DNA of 64,000 bases from Leuctra nigra (taxonomy: Eukaryota > Arthropoda > Insecta > Plecoptera > Leuctridae). The stretch covers positions 24,059,073 through 24,123,072 of the forward strand of contig OW203767.1 of NCBI GenBank assembly GCA_934045905.1, read 5' to 3'. This document shows, piece after piece, positions 1 to 11,300 of the stretch. The notes under the pieces are model-generated. The model searched no databases. It saw only the letters and a program-made list of their open reading frames with translations, and was not told where the DNA came from. The first letter of the stretch is position 1. Every line of letters begins with the position of its first letter. Position numbers and translations under genes: made by a program.

Positions 1-867
1 CATGCGAAAAGAGATGTAGGGATTTAGCAATAAGGTGACTAAGTACATGAAGATTTTCAACGAATATTTCTTATTTAGTTGTACCAATATTTCAGTTCCT
101 TTTGTCATGACAACGCATGATTTGATGTTTTTTTCTTCATTTTCCAAACGTACCAACGATTGCTTGAAAAAGCCATGGTGGATATAGAGATAATCCAAGG
201 CCATCTCAAATGACGTAGTGGCCAATTTCAAATAAAGTTGGGCTGTCATAGTGTGTTATTGATTTATTGGGCACAAATAGGGATTACTAAAGCAGAATCA
301 TGAGTTCCCAGTGTTGTGTGTTTTCATTATAATTTATAAAAGTTTGTTTTGAATTGAATTAATTTAGAATATAGAAATATTTTCATAATTTATTTCCATG
401 TGGATTGTGTTTGTTTGGTTGGTTCATGTTTCGAGTTTAATTTAAATTATAAAATTTGTGTTAATATATAATGTTTTGATGGTGTGCATATGCTAATTCA
501 TTGTCAAGATACTATTATGATCTATTGTCAATAAATACACTTAATTTAAATAAATAAAATACTTAACATGTTTTTAAAGATTCAAGACGATGATTATTAA
601 AGCAATTCAAAGTTTTGGGATATTTCGTCATGTTTGTATTTCGTCATGTTTTTATTGTCATTTGTCATGTATTTAATTTTATAAAAAAAATATGACGATA
701 TACCTATCCCAAATTTTGAATGGCTAATAAAATACTGTTATTCATCAATGAAGACCTACTCCATGCAGTTAGATCGAATTTACGCCACAATTGGGGCCTT
801 TCTGTTCAACTACGTTTTCCTCACGTCCATCGGTCCCCGATATAATTTTGACCCCCCCCCCCCTCTC

Positions 868-890
868 AAAATAAAGTTTCTACGCGCCTG
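868..890 (+). mobile_element. Remnant end of the CAGGCGCGTAGG hAT-like family
   Basis: TACGCGCCTG at 881-890 after a C-run matches the right terminus of the elements at 39347-40223 and 60131-60390. The left terminus is not seen. The same flank after copy 2 (about 59090) lacks this terminus. Confidence 0.5.
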
Positions 891-1206
891 TTTGTGACTC
901 CGAAGTCTCCCTGTAAATGAGCAAGCATCTCAACGACACTGTAGATGAACCACGCCGAGTCAGTGTGACCTGGAGGTCACGCAAATCATCTGCGACAACG
1001 CTGCTTGACCAGAGGTCATCATAAATCTTCAACGGTGAAATGTTTACTAACAAACATCAAGAACATCACGTAAGTTTGAACGAACATTGAATGTCTTGTC
1101 ACTAGAACAGTTTATTTATTTGTTACTCAATTGCAATTGCAAATTATAATTTTTTTAAAAAATTCTCAATCTCTGCTCTACCCTGAACGATCCCGTTTGG
1201 TTACAG

Positions 1207-1480
1207 TGGCACCCAACGTGAGGAGCTTCGATACTTGCACGCCTGAGAGTAATTTTTCCGTGAGGATTTATTACGTTCTTGAGTGTGAGGGAAGTTTCAA
1301 TTTTTTTTGTAACAGTCGGAGAAAAATTTTGGGTAAAATTTCCACCTCTCAAATCAACCCACTAAGTAAAATTCAGTAAAATTCAATATGGTGTGCATGC
1401 TAATTAAGTATTTAGTGATAATAATCTGCTACAACAATGGCAGAGACCGATGAGTCATTCCGTATCAAGTTAACTGAAAA
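1207..1480 (+). mobile_element. LTR retroelement relic: primer-binding-like site and gag start
   Basis: TGGCACCCAACGTGAGG at 1207-1223 resembles an LTR-retrotransposon primer-binding site (TGGCNCCCAACG class) and follows TTACA, as an LTR end would. About 230 bp on, at 1438, is ATGGCAGA, the same start as the gag-like relic at 59669. The rest of gag is absent here but present in fragments upstream of copies 2 and 3. The LTR itself was not delimited. Confidence 0.45.
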
Positions 1481-2074
1481 ACAGTGAAAATTTTCATGTA
1501 CCTCTTCGATTTTCCTGAAATTTGGTAAGATTGTTAGTTATACCAAAGTTACATGTACGTATTTTTTTATTTGACCCTACCAATGCCCAATTTTGGGTTA
1601 GGCCATATCAAATATTTTCAAATGTGGCTGGTAGAGCTTTGTTTAAACATATATATTGGAAAAAGTATACAACCTAGAGATTTGAATTTTTAAAGAAATT
1701 ATGTCTTTACATCCACTATTCAATGAATTTTTGTGTATTTACGACAAAATTACGAAATTTTGTTTTGAAAAAGAACATTCAAAAAGAACATTTTTTATTT
1801 AAAAAAATATATTATCATTCTTATGGTATGTTTTCAATGTACAGCAAGTTTCAGAGTGGGGACGGAAATCGTCTGGGAGCTATGAGGAGAAGTGTTCAGA
1901 AATTTTGAAAAATAGTGCATTTCTGGAGTGGAAAATTAATCAGTTGTTTGGCGTTTAATACATATATAAACAAAATTAACGGAATGGAAATTTATTTTGT
2001 TTATATTTCAAAGTAAATTAGCACATTTTCAATGTGTTTTCAGCTTTTAAGACCAAATAGTAGGTAGTACTAAA
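1481..2074. other. AT-rich stretch, nothing recognised
   Basis: AT-rich, without a convincing ORF, terminal repeats or similarity to the gene exons. Confidence 0.5.
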
Positions 2075-2075
2075 A

Positions 2076-2735
2076 TCTAGTGGAGCGGTCGCTCCACGCC
2101 AGCCAAGTCGTGCGGCGCGCGAACACTCTCATTTAAAAAGGCTGGAGCAACTTACTTTTACTGTAAGCATCAAAGTGGCATTTTCGGCCTACTGGATCTT
2201 AAAATTAGGAAATCTCACATTGTTGCGAAATATCTTAATTTCGAGCTATGGCCCACTCTACAACATAATATACCAAATTTGGGAACAATAGGTTACGCAC
2301 TTTGAGAGCTAGATGGCCGTGAAAATCGTGTTTTAGGGCGGTTTTCATAATCAGTAATAATCTTAGGCTGAAGCTAAATTCCGGTAAACCCATGATGCAG
2401 CTAGAGATGCTTATACCATGCGGTAAACCCGTTTCCCGTTCCCGTTGGATAAATCTCTCATTTATCCAACGTGTGCACTTTTGGCGTCTAATTTAAGCTC
2501 ACCCACTATGCTTTTTTTGTGCCGCCTTTTTGAAACCGGAAGTGATGTCATATCTCGTCAACGGCTGGACCGATTGGAACAAAATTTATGCCAAACGTTC
2601 AAACGGTCATCTTTATGCATTATCAGTAGTAAAAGACTGGTTAGTGCTCGTAACGCCTAACGATCCCAAAATCTACCTGAAAAACCATCAAAACTATTCT
2701 CGTATCACCTAACAGAGTCGCGCTACTGTGTACTA
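2076..2735 (+). mobile_element. Hairpin-start repeat (family C), 3'-truncated copy
   Basis: It begins TCTAGTGGAGCGGTCGCTCC, whose GTGGAGC/GCTCCAC arms form a terminal hairpin, and is preceded by A. It continues with the 'ggcattttcggcctactgg' block and the 'accggaagtgatgtcatatc' block also seen at 18983, 29077 and, inverted, at 20582. The palindromic 3' end of the family (see 29077-30228) is missing. Confidence 0.6.
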
Positions 2736-4224
2736 TTCTTGCCTGAAAACATCAACCTTAAAGAACCACCCTCCCTCCCCCTCCAACCACCTCGAAAAAC
2801 AAATGAAACCCTGCCCTATGCCCCTCCCCTACTGTAGTATTGGATATTTTTCAGCGCGCTTATTTAAAATATAATACAATACTATTTGTAATGTGTATAG
2901 CGCAAAATAAAACTGTTTGAGAGGCCTTGAGAACACATATGAAGATTTAATACAGGACTAAGAAACAGTTTATGTCCAGCTAATTTGCACAAAAATAGTT
3001 TGTCTGATGTTATAATTTGACATAAAAATTACTTCATTTTTTAAAGAGGATCTTTTGAGACGGTGTTTTAAGGAAAGAAATTGAAAGAAAAGAAAAGTAT
3101 TGTGTCTGAATTTCCAACGAAGAATTGGATGATGTTACTCACTGTTATAATGCGGAAGAAACATGAATTCACACACTTTCAATAAACTGAAGAACAATAC
3201 CTAAGCATGGTTTTATTAAACCTCAATGATAAATTATTAATAAATAAACATAAATTCGTCTATTTCCTACAAAATAATTCCAAATAACTTCTTCAAACAC
3301 GTCAACTTCGTCTGGTTTATTCTGTTTTTGCACTGCAACTTAATAATTAATGCATTTTTTCATACTCAAAACTTTTTTTTATGAAACTTGCACATTAAGG
3401 CATGTATTGGATAAAAAATCAAATTTATGAGCATTATCTTTATTAGTATCTTTATTTGAATGGGTGTTCAGTTTGTTCAGTTTAAAGATACATCTTTATT
3501 TGCACTACAAATCGGATTATTTTACTATATACAACAATACCAAAATTATGTCTTCTAAGTCACCTCAAAGGCTTAAAAGTGGTGGACAGATCGGAATAAA
3601 GTCAATGTGCTATAGAAAATACACCTTCCAAATGATTTTTTCCATCTATGAACTTATTTTTTCACATATTTTAGCAAACATTTACACTGGCCTTGACAAA
3701 AGTGAGTGTATATTTGTTCGAAAATATGTTGACAACAGATTGAAAATCGATAAAAACCATTTCAAATATTTATTTTAACACACAACTCATGATATAGGTA
3801 GATGAAGGCGTTTGTGTGACAAAAGAATTCTAAATTTGCCATTTGCGATCTAATTCGACGGAATTTGTGAGATTTGCACAAGTTCTATTACGAAGAACAT
3901 GCGCTTTTTTCATTTAAAAGAGAATAAAAATAGGTATTGGTTCAATTTTATATGTCTTTTGCACATGTTTTTTAAGTATAAAAACTAAACGCCTTTTTTA
4001 AGGGTATAACCCCATATAAGCCATAAATTGCTTTAAAATTTAAACACTTTTTCAATTTATAACCGATTTTCAAAAACTTTTTTCCTTTTTTTTTAAATCC
4101 CAATTCCAATCTGAATTCCGAAAATAAAATAAATGACCAAACTGAAACTTAAAAAAATTAAATGATACGAGACGACACGGGAATAAGAGCCCCCCTGAAC
4201 TCAAAAATAAAAAAGTTAATTGCA
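2736..4224. other. AT-rich intergenic stretch, nothing recognised
   Basis: Low-complexity AT-rich sequence. The 104-codon ORF at 3464-3778 has composition typical of AT-rich noncoding DNA and no recognisable motif. Confidence 0.5.
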
Positions 4225-4420
4225 CTACAAAAACGATGCGCCAAGAATTTTGTGATTTTGACAAAAAAAAGTTTTCAATGAACATGATGACTTGGCCCCT
4301 TTTTTTGATATCACCACTTTTCAGTGCTGAATTTTTGGATTTCATTGATTTTTTTATTTTAGACTTGGCTGCGTCTTTTACCCGAGTGTTTCTTAGGGGG
4401 GTAATCACTTCATTTTTTAG
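4225..4420 (-). mobile_element. Single arm of the family B/C palindromic end
   Basis: ATGCGCCAAG at about 4236, then 'ttgatatcaccacttttcagtgctgaattttt' and the '..acttggctg..cgagtgtttctta' block, correspond to one arm of the palindromes at 14675-15053 and 29868-30228. Confidence 0.5.
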
Positions 4421-4744
4421 TTTATTTATAAAACTTGTAATACATATTAGAGCAATAGTGACTAATTTCTATGTAAATAAATAAGCTATTTCAGATTTGG
4501 TTCAAATTTTATTGGCTTCAAGTTTTGATATTATTTCCATCCGTAGTAAGCTATCACAATCAAGGTGGGATATTTGACATTTTACTAAAATACCCAATAA
4601 ACCGGGTATCGCGTGTCATCCTTGTCATGAAGGAAATTCCTTCCATGAAGGAAGGAGTTACATAAATATTGAAAAATAAATGTCTGGAATAAGCCTATTT
4701 TGTTGCCGTATAGCAGTTCACTGTGAATGGCCAAAGATTTGGCA

Positions 4745-4815
4745 TCAGATTTGAGTTGACTGTGATTGGTCGTAGATATTTGAGTTGACTGTGATTGGTC
4801 GTAGATTTGGCATCC
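4745..4815 (+). repeat. Short direct repeat, about 32 bp, two copies
   Basis: TTTGAGTTGACTGTGATTGG occurs twice, each followed by TCGTAGAT, at about 4751 and 4783. Confidence 0.6.
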
Positions 4816-4989
4816 AGGCTAAGCTGACCGATGTAGGGGGTATAAAATATAGGTAGATGTTTTCGGCAAGGGTAGTAGTAAGCGCTCTGCACGGGAGTGC
4901 AGGTATAATGACCCTCATTAGGCGTTACAAGAAGGGTCGCGTTAGGTGTTACAAGAATACACCTAAAAGACTAAATATTATGTTAAAGA

Positions 4990-6085
4990 AACCGGAAATG
5001 ACGTAATGAAATTTGAAATACATCGATTGGCATTTCGGTGACAGAGGTTGATCCGATTATTTTGATATTTATGTAACGTATGTACTTTTGGCGTCTCATG
5101 TGACTTGTTATAAACCAACCGGTAGCCGCCATTTTGAAACCGGAAGTGACATCATATCTCAATAACGGCTAAATGGATTTGAACGAGAGCAGCGCTAAAC
5201 AATTTGGACAGCAAACTTTATGTATTATCATCAGTTATATTTGCAGTTTCCTATACCGAAACCGGAAATGATGTTACACATTTTAATAATCTCATAAATT
5301 TACATTTTGATGCAATAAATATACTAGGACTTGAGCCATGGCTTATAATAAAATGTAATCACATAAGTTTAAAATTCAAGGGGTAAGAGATTGCAGCCGC
5401 CATTTTGAAACCGGAAGTAACGTCATATCTCGAAAACTGGTAGACATATCGGTATGAAACTAGCGCCACACGATTCGGGTGGCCATCTCTATGGAATAGG
5501 AATCGTCAAACTAGAAGTTTCTCATTTATGAGACCGGAAATGACGTCATTAAAATTTATATATTATTATAATCCCCTCCTTTACAATAAATACATATTCA
5601 GAAAGCTTAAAATGATACACATCATTTATAGATATAAATTCTATGTGGCAATGCAGTAAGTTCAGCAGCCATTTTGAAAACCGAAGTGTTGCCTTATCTC
5701 GGAACTGGGTTGACCGATTGGAATAAAACCTTTGCTATTCTTCATGAGAGATCATTTAAATCAAATATTAAGGACTATTCGCAGTTTTTTATTATAGTGT
5801 AACCAAATTGTTAAGGGTGGTTTTTTTTCAAGGATTTAGTAATTGTTCATTCGATATGTGTCACAAGTTGTAAGAATAAACTAAAAAAGGAGTGATATCC
5901 CCATAAAAAACACTTCGTGAAAAAATACCAGCCAAGACTCTTCAACTAAAAAAAATATATATGATATCTAAAAATTCTGCACTGAAAAGTAGTGATATCA
6001 AAAAATGAGCCAAGTCAAAACTTTATTTGAAAATCAAAAAATACTTGGCGCATCGTTTTTTTTATGGCATTATAGGTATACTATA
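4990..6085 (+). mobile_element. Degenerate family C/B repeat copies
   Basis: Several 'accggaagtgacgtcatatctc' and 'gccgccattttgaaa' blocks in tandem are followed from about 5885 by the 'gtgatatccccataaaaaacac' arm ending 'cttggcgcatcg'. This matches the 3' half of the 29077-30228 element, without the hairpin start and without the second palindrome arm. Confidence 0.5.
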
Positions 6086-6392
6086 TATGTATGTATATTT
6101 TATATCTAACCTATATCAAAGCTATTTAGCATGCAAGCATGCATGCACAATGTTGTTTTTTTGAGAATTTTATTTACTTTATAGAAGTAACTTGAGTACA
6201 CTGGCGGCACAAAGTTGTTTGTACTCTATCTCTCTCTGCTCCATATTAAAACATGTTTATGATATGGGTCAGAGAGAGGCAGGATACAACGATCATTTTT
6301 TCAAGATATTATAATGAGAGAAAATCATGTGATTGATGTTCTGTCCATATGTATGACTTGGTGGCAATTGACATTGAGACCTACAGTCCTAT

Positions 6393-6898
6393 CTAGTGAT
6401 GGCAATTTTCTGGAAAAAATTTTTTTTGAAAATTTTCAATGCGTTGATAATTTTTCAAATTACTTTTTTTAGAAGAAGATTATTATTTATTTACTTTTTG
6501 TATTGCTTTATTGCACACAATTGTTAATAATATATCTGAAAAAAGCGTAAAATCAAAATCAAAATGAAAGCCAAATATAAGCCCAAATCTCAGTTTTTCT
6601 TCATTGTAGTTTTGGCCAGACTGTAATTTCTACATAGGCGGGAAATTTGAATGCTGTATTAATGATCATTTTGCACATTTACTACTCAGACAACAACACG
6701 CATCAATCACACATCATACAAGAGATCAGTATGCATCCCAACTAGGCAAATAATTACAAATAAATGTATTTAATAAAATATAATTGAATTTAAGCATTTT
6801 TAAGAAAATTTCAAATTTTCAAGGGTCTCTGAAAATTTTCTGAAAATTTTCAATTTTCTGAAAATGTTCAAATTAAAATTTTCAATGGTGCCATCACA
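6393..6898. mobile_element. hAT-like MITE with 8-bp target duplication
   Basis: Imperfect termini CTAGTGATGGCA and TGCCATCACA are flanked on both sides by AGTCCTAT (6385-6392 and 6899-6906). The interior is AT-rich with repeated 'gaaaattttc' near both ends and no ORF. An 8-bp target duplication is typical of hAT elements. Confidence 0.75.
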
Positions 6899-6956
6899 AG
6901 TCCTATCGATATTGTTTTACTATCCTATCGATATCGTTTTACTATCCTATCGTTAT
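6899..6956 (+). repeat. Short tandem repeat, about 24 bp, three units
   Basis: TCCTATCGATAT(T/C)GTTTTACTA is repeated from 6901 to about 6955. The last unit is partial. Confidence 0.6.
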
Positions 6957-7737
6957 TACCTACTACTATCATAGAAATATTGGCGCTATCTTCTGAAGTT
7001 CAACGTAAATTGCAAACTGTTTATTTTTGCGAAGAAACGTTGACCTGGTGACACAGTTCATAACTCTGATACGATTTCATTGTATCAGTACTACATGTGC
7101 TACGAATATTCACACGGCAATTTGCAAAATAGTACATGTCAGTCTTTGAAAGTGTGGTGTGAACTGACACTGACGTTTGTGAGGTAAAAAAGTGTCCAAC
7201 TTGTTAGTCTTTTATGGAAGCAACTGTACTAGTGGGCTATTGAGAGAGTCAATACTCAGGACATTATAATTATTTTAAAAACGCACATTTAATTCGTATC
7301 TTCTTAGTTTCCTCTGTCGATAACCCAACTTATTTCTCTTTGACAGTGATGGGTTGAGATGTTTTGACATAACTTTGAGTTTCGCAACCGAGGTCATCAT
7401 TCAACCATTAACCACGTGACCAAGACACACCGATCAGTCGACGATGCGCTGGGGCTGGTTATACTTTGGAAATACGCCTCAGGCGTGGTGTGAAGGGGGG
7501 GGGGGCGCTTTCCCCTCTCCCCCCCCCCCCCCCCCACTCTGGATGTCAGGAAAACTTAAAATTTGTGTGGTGTTGTTTTACGAATAGTTTCATTTCGTAA
7601 GCATAAAAAACAAAGAGTTAATTTCAAAGTGCCCAAAAAAATTAAAAAGCCCTGCGGGGGTGGAAGGGGGGCGCACCCCACTCCCCCTTTATTCCGAGGT
7701 AACTTGTTTTCCTTGCCTTGCGCATATCATCTTATCA
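6957..7737. other. Intergenic with G/C homopolymer runs
   Basis: No gene seen. A G run followed by a C run (7494-7538), then the 'aagccctgcggggg' motif (about 7645) that recurs at 10475, 40097, 52065, 52940, 61210 and 61340, suggest a degenerate repeat of the hAT-like 'ccctgcgggg' group. Termini were not found. Confidence 0.4.
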
Positions 7738-8016
7738 CCATAATAAAATATCAGGGTCATACTATATTTCCAGAAAAAAATATATATGAACATGTCATTA
7801 TGATAATAAGCTAATTATCGGTTGTAAATGAGCCACAATAACAAGATAGGACAATCGCTAAAATAAGCAACACAGAAAATAAAATGTATTGTTTTAGGTT
7901 CTAGTCTTCAATTGTGGGTGAAATGGCAAAATAATGTAGTCAAAATATTATTTAATAGAGAAGCAAGCAATATATTATAAATTGTTTCTAATACAACTTG
8001 TATTCAATTGTTTGAC
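7738..8016 (+). promoter_or_regulatory. Conserved upstream block of receptor copy 1
   Basis: This ~280 bp is closely conserved before all three start codons (7738-8016, 41738-42019, 63679-63970). Shared landmarks include CATAATAAAATAT, the 'gaacatg..attatgataataagct' stretch, 'aaatgagccaca' and 'aattgtttcta..acaacttg'. It is the obvious candidate for core promoter and 5' UTR. I do not see a diagnostic TATA or initiator, so the transcription start is unknown. Confidence 0.5.
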
Positions 8017-8364
8017 ATGTTGGAAACATTTGCATCGTCATCTTTTCACCCGAAGTGGTTTCTGTTTGCTATATTATCTGCTACATTTATACTGGGCAGC
8101 AGTGGGGACTTCTGCGTCCCTGCTTTCCTGCCACTGGACTGTGATATCAAGACAACTGGCTTTGTGAATGCAAGTAAGTCGTGGACCGCTCTGGATGAAG
8201 AGTGTGGGAGAATGTATCCTGGATACAGAATCCTTCAGAAGAGGTTCCTCAACTTGACTGACGCCGAGAAGAACTTGTGTCAAGGCGCTGAGTTTATTCC
8301 GCTTGGTGTGAGGAAAGATGGGAAGAATCTGGTGTGGATTAATGGACATAATGTGTCAGAAGAG
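8017..8364 (+). CDS. Copy 1 exon 1: signal peptide and start of lectin-like domain
   Basis: It encodes 116 codons ending in phase 0 at GAG|GTAGGT. A hydrophobic stretch (WFLFAILSATFILG) follows a short polar start, as in a signal peptide. Two cysteines then precede SWTALDEEC, which fits the conserved Trp/Cys of helix 1 to helix 2 in C-type lectin folds, and VWINGHNV fits the W-x-x-G core strand. N-glycosylation sequons occur at NAS, NLT and NVS. Confidence 0.85.
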
Positions 8365-11300
8365 GTAGGTTATGAGTGTCCCAAATTGTACATAATCTAT
8401 ACCTATAAAGTAGAATTGCTGTCTGTATGTATGTTTGTCTGCCTCTTTGTATGTATGTATGTATGTATGTATGTGTGTATGTATATGTGTATGTATGTAT
8501 TATCAAATAGTTCTTCAAATAGTCCTGCACCCTATGACATCTCAACCTAATTTGGTATGGAGTTTATATGGGGTCCTGCACACATCGTAGGGTATAATAC
8601 TTACCCCATTTCGCAAACCACCTCTAATTGAAAAAACCACCCCTAATAGAAAATTAAATACACTGTTCTGCATAAGTGCGTGATGTTTTGCACGCTCAAA
8701 ACTGCTGATGCTAGAGATGGCGGCTCAGTCACGTATGACCTTTGACTCGACTCAGGTAGACAAGTCACGTACACACATTCCAAGAATAACTCAAAGTAAA
8801 CACTATATCTGTGAAGTCATTTGGGTTGCACATCTCATGGAGTAGAAGTAAATGGAACTCTATGGGAAGGGTTACTACGCCGGGCAATATAGGCAACCCG
8901 TCTCACATAGGTGTAATGCGGGTTACCTAAATCACATGTATCCCTCCCCACCACTGCCAGCACGAGCAACGCCGGGCAGGTCAGCTAGTAATATATATAA
9001 ATGCATATAAATAATCAAACTTAACCCTGCTAAGCAAAAAATCTAGCTTCTCAACAGTCAAAAGGCGAAAAAACATTAACATGCATTTAAATATCAGTCA
9101 ACATACTGCAACAACTGCATGTATCTGCTACAAACATTCTATAGAAAATGATAAACTTTTTGCAATTCGTGTGTATAATGAGAATTTACAATGCAGTGGT
9201 GACAGTCCTTTAGGGTCATGAAATCAATTGTGTAAAAAATTGTCTATTCTTTCTCAGGAAAGTAAAATAGATATTTTATCTTAATAAAAATGTATGAAGG
9301 GAGAACAAAATGCCCACCCCTTTCCGCCATCAAAAAGTCCGTCACATCTCTCAACGGGTGAAACTTTTTAGTCCTCGGCAGTGGCGGCTCGTGACCTTTC
9401 AGTTAGGTCTTTAAAAAAACGATGCGCGAAGTCCTTTTTTTAAGTATTTCTCGGGGGTTGATATTTTTATTTCAATGGTACGATTAAAATTTGGAAAATT
9501 CGTTGTCTTGGCTCCTTTTTTGATATCACTCCTTTTCAGTGCTGAATTTTTAGATTTCTTCTATTTTTTTTATAGTTAAAGAGACTTGGCTGGTATTTTT
9601 ACACGGAGTGTTTTTTCTGGGTAATATTTACAAAAATAAAAATTAATTATTTCTCGTTTCATTTGAGAGAAATTTGAGAGTCGTCATGTTATTATCTACG
9701 CATCGCAGGCAGAAAATGCGACGAAAGCTTAATGTACCTTCATACTTGTTGCAACAAAAATTAAGCCTTTTACCAATACCAAAAATTGTAAAAGATCGTA
9801 TTGTTTTTGCGTGTGAAGCATTGTTCTATTCGTTCCTAATAAACAAGACACTGAAAGAAGCAGGAACGTGGAGGAAGCAGACTGCAGGGTGCTAGTAGGG
9901 TGCTAGCTGACTGACCACCCATTGTCCATATTAAATAAAGTTAGCGTCCCAGAATCAGTGTTGTGACTTATCTAGATAAAATTATCCTGATAATTATCTA
10001 GATGATTATTTTTTATCTATTATCTTATCTAGATAATTAAATAATTTGTTATCTTTATCTTTATCTAGATAAAAATATTGTTATATATTGCCAATTATCT
10101 AGATAAAAAATATAAAATTCAACATACATAATGTGTGTATTAACATACCTACACGAACCTCAAAATGTCAGATGATATGAAAAAGGAAAATCATCTCCGT
10201 TTAGTCGCATTATTTGCCTTGATTTGACGGCATAATTTTTTAAAACTTGAGTTCCGAATTTAGGATTCGAAAATGATTAGGGAACAGTAGTATTTGGTAA
10301 TAAAAATTATCTATTTTCTATTACAATTATCTAGATAATTATTTTTTATCTTTATCTATTATCTAGATGATTTCTTGGAAAGTTATCTATTATCTTTATC
10401 TAGATAAAAATAAAACTATCTAATCACAACACGGCCCAGAATCACTTAAATTGCTTCAATTTTTTTTTTAAACGCCCTGCGGGGCTAAGGCTAAAAAGGG
10501 TCCCCCTCCTGAATAAGAGTAGTTTTTTACGCGCCTGGAATGAACCTACCTGATCACGAGAGCATTATTGTAAATTTTTGAAAAGTGCGGCCCGCCAACA
10601 AAAGCAAATTTGTATAATTCGCCCGCAATTCAAAAAGGTTGAGTATACCACTGCTGTACGTCATCATGTGTGACTTTGTATGCTCAGCTCGTTGAAAATG
10701 AATTTATATTAGGGGTTAATAAAACAAACCTCACAAAACGACTGTATTTATACAGCCTGTCACTGACATCTACGCCAATACACTGAAAGTCGACTCTATG
10801 CAAGGCATTGTGGGCAGCTTTAATCCGAGCACCAGCCAATGGCAGCTCGTGGACGACCACTTCACGTTCAGCTGCGCTCTCTGTGAGATGACACTTCGCT
10901 CTGACGTCACAGTGGCTGTCTATCCTCCCATGCCAGAGATTGACTCATGTTTCAACATATTCGATGTCGGCATTCAACTGGTCAACAACAAGTCAAAAAC
11001 AAAACCGGTAATAAAAGTGTATAATTGAGCGAGCAAAGAGAACGACTTCTTTTGGCTCTTTTGGCACGGACATATGTTCTTTTTTCTGTTACTTGAGGAT
11101 TTAGAGGTCACAGTTTTTCTTCGATCGAGCTTAAATTTTGCACACATGTAGAGACAACCTTTTCTGTTTGCAGACGCTAATTTATTGAAATCCATTCATT
11201 GGTTAAAACTTAAAATCTCCTGATAGGTTGAAAAATGAAAATGGTCTTCGATAAATCTGATCAAACTCATATTTTGCATGATCATAAGGACCAACGTTGG

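Larger units (their letters stand above)
1..1480 (+). other. 3' flank of a preceding receptor gene copy
   Basis: The first ~700 bases closely match the sequence after the stop codons of copy 1 (from about 35745) and copy 2 (from about 58227). They share the stretch with the ATTTTCAACGAATAT motif, the GTTGTACCAATATTTCAG stretch and the later GATATTTCGTCATG block. From about 760 to 1480 the match to the copy 2 flank continues (58905-59680). No exon is visible here, so the window begins just after the stop codon of another copy. AATAAA-type signals occur near 530-560 and could serve polyadenylation. The inference of an upstream copy rests only on flank homology. Confidence 0.75.

Noticed and set aside
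1131..1379. 82-codon ORF
   Set aside because: It overlaps the primer-binding-like region, and its counterpart near 59400 is not open in the same way.
3464..3778. 104-codon ORF as a gene
   Set aside because: AT-rich composition, no motif, no paralogue in the other intergenic regions.
8008..8016. Upstream in-frame start for receptor copy 1
   Set aside because: The codon at 8008 is TTG, and the preceding codons are not conserved in copy 3. The ATG at 8017 is shared by all three.
8981..8988. CTAG followed by T as another Helitron end
   Set aside because: No 5' partner and no shared end sequence with family A, so I left it unclassified.
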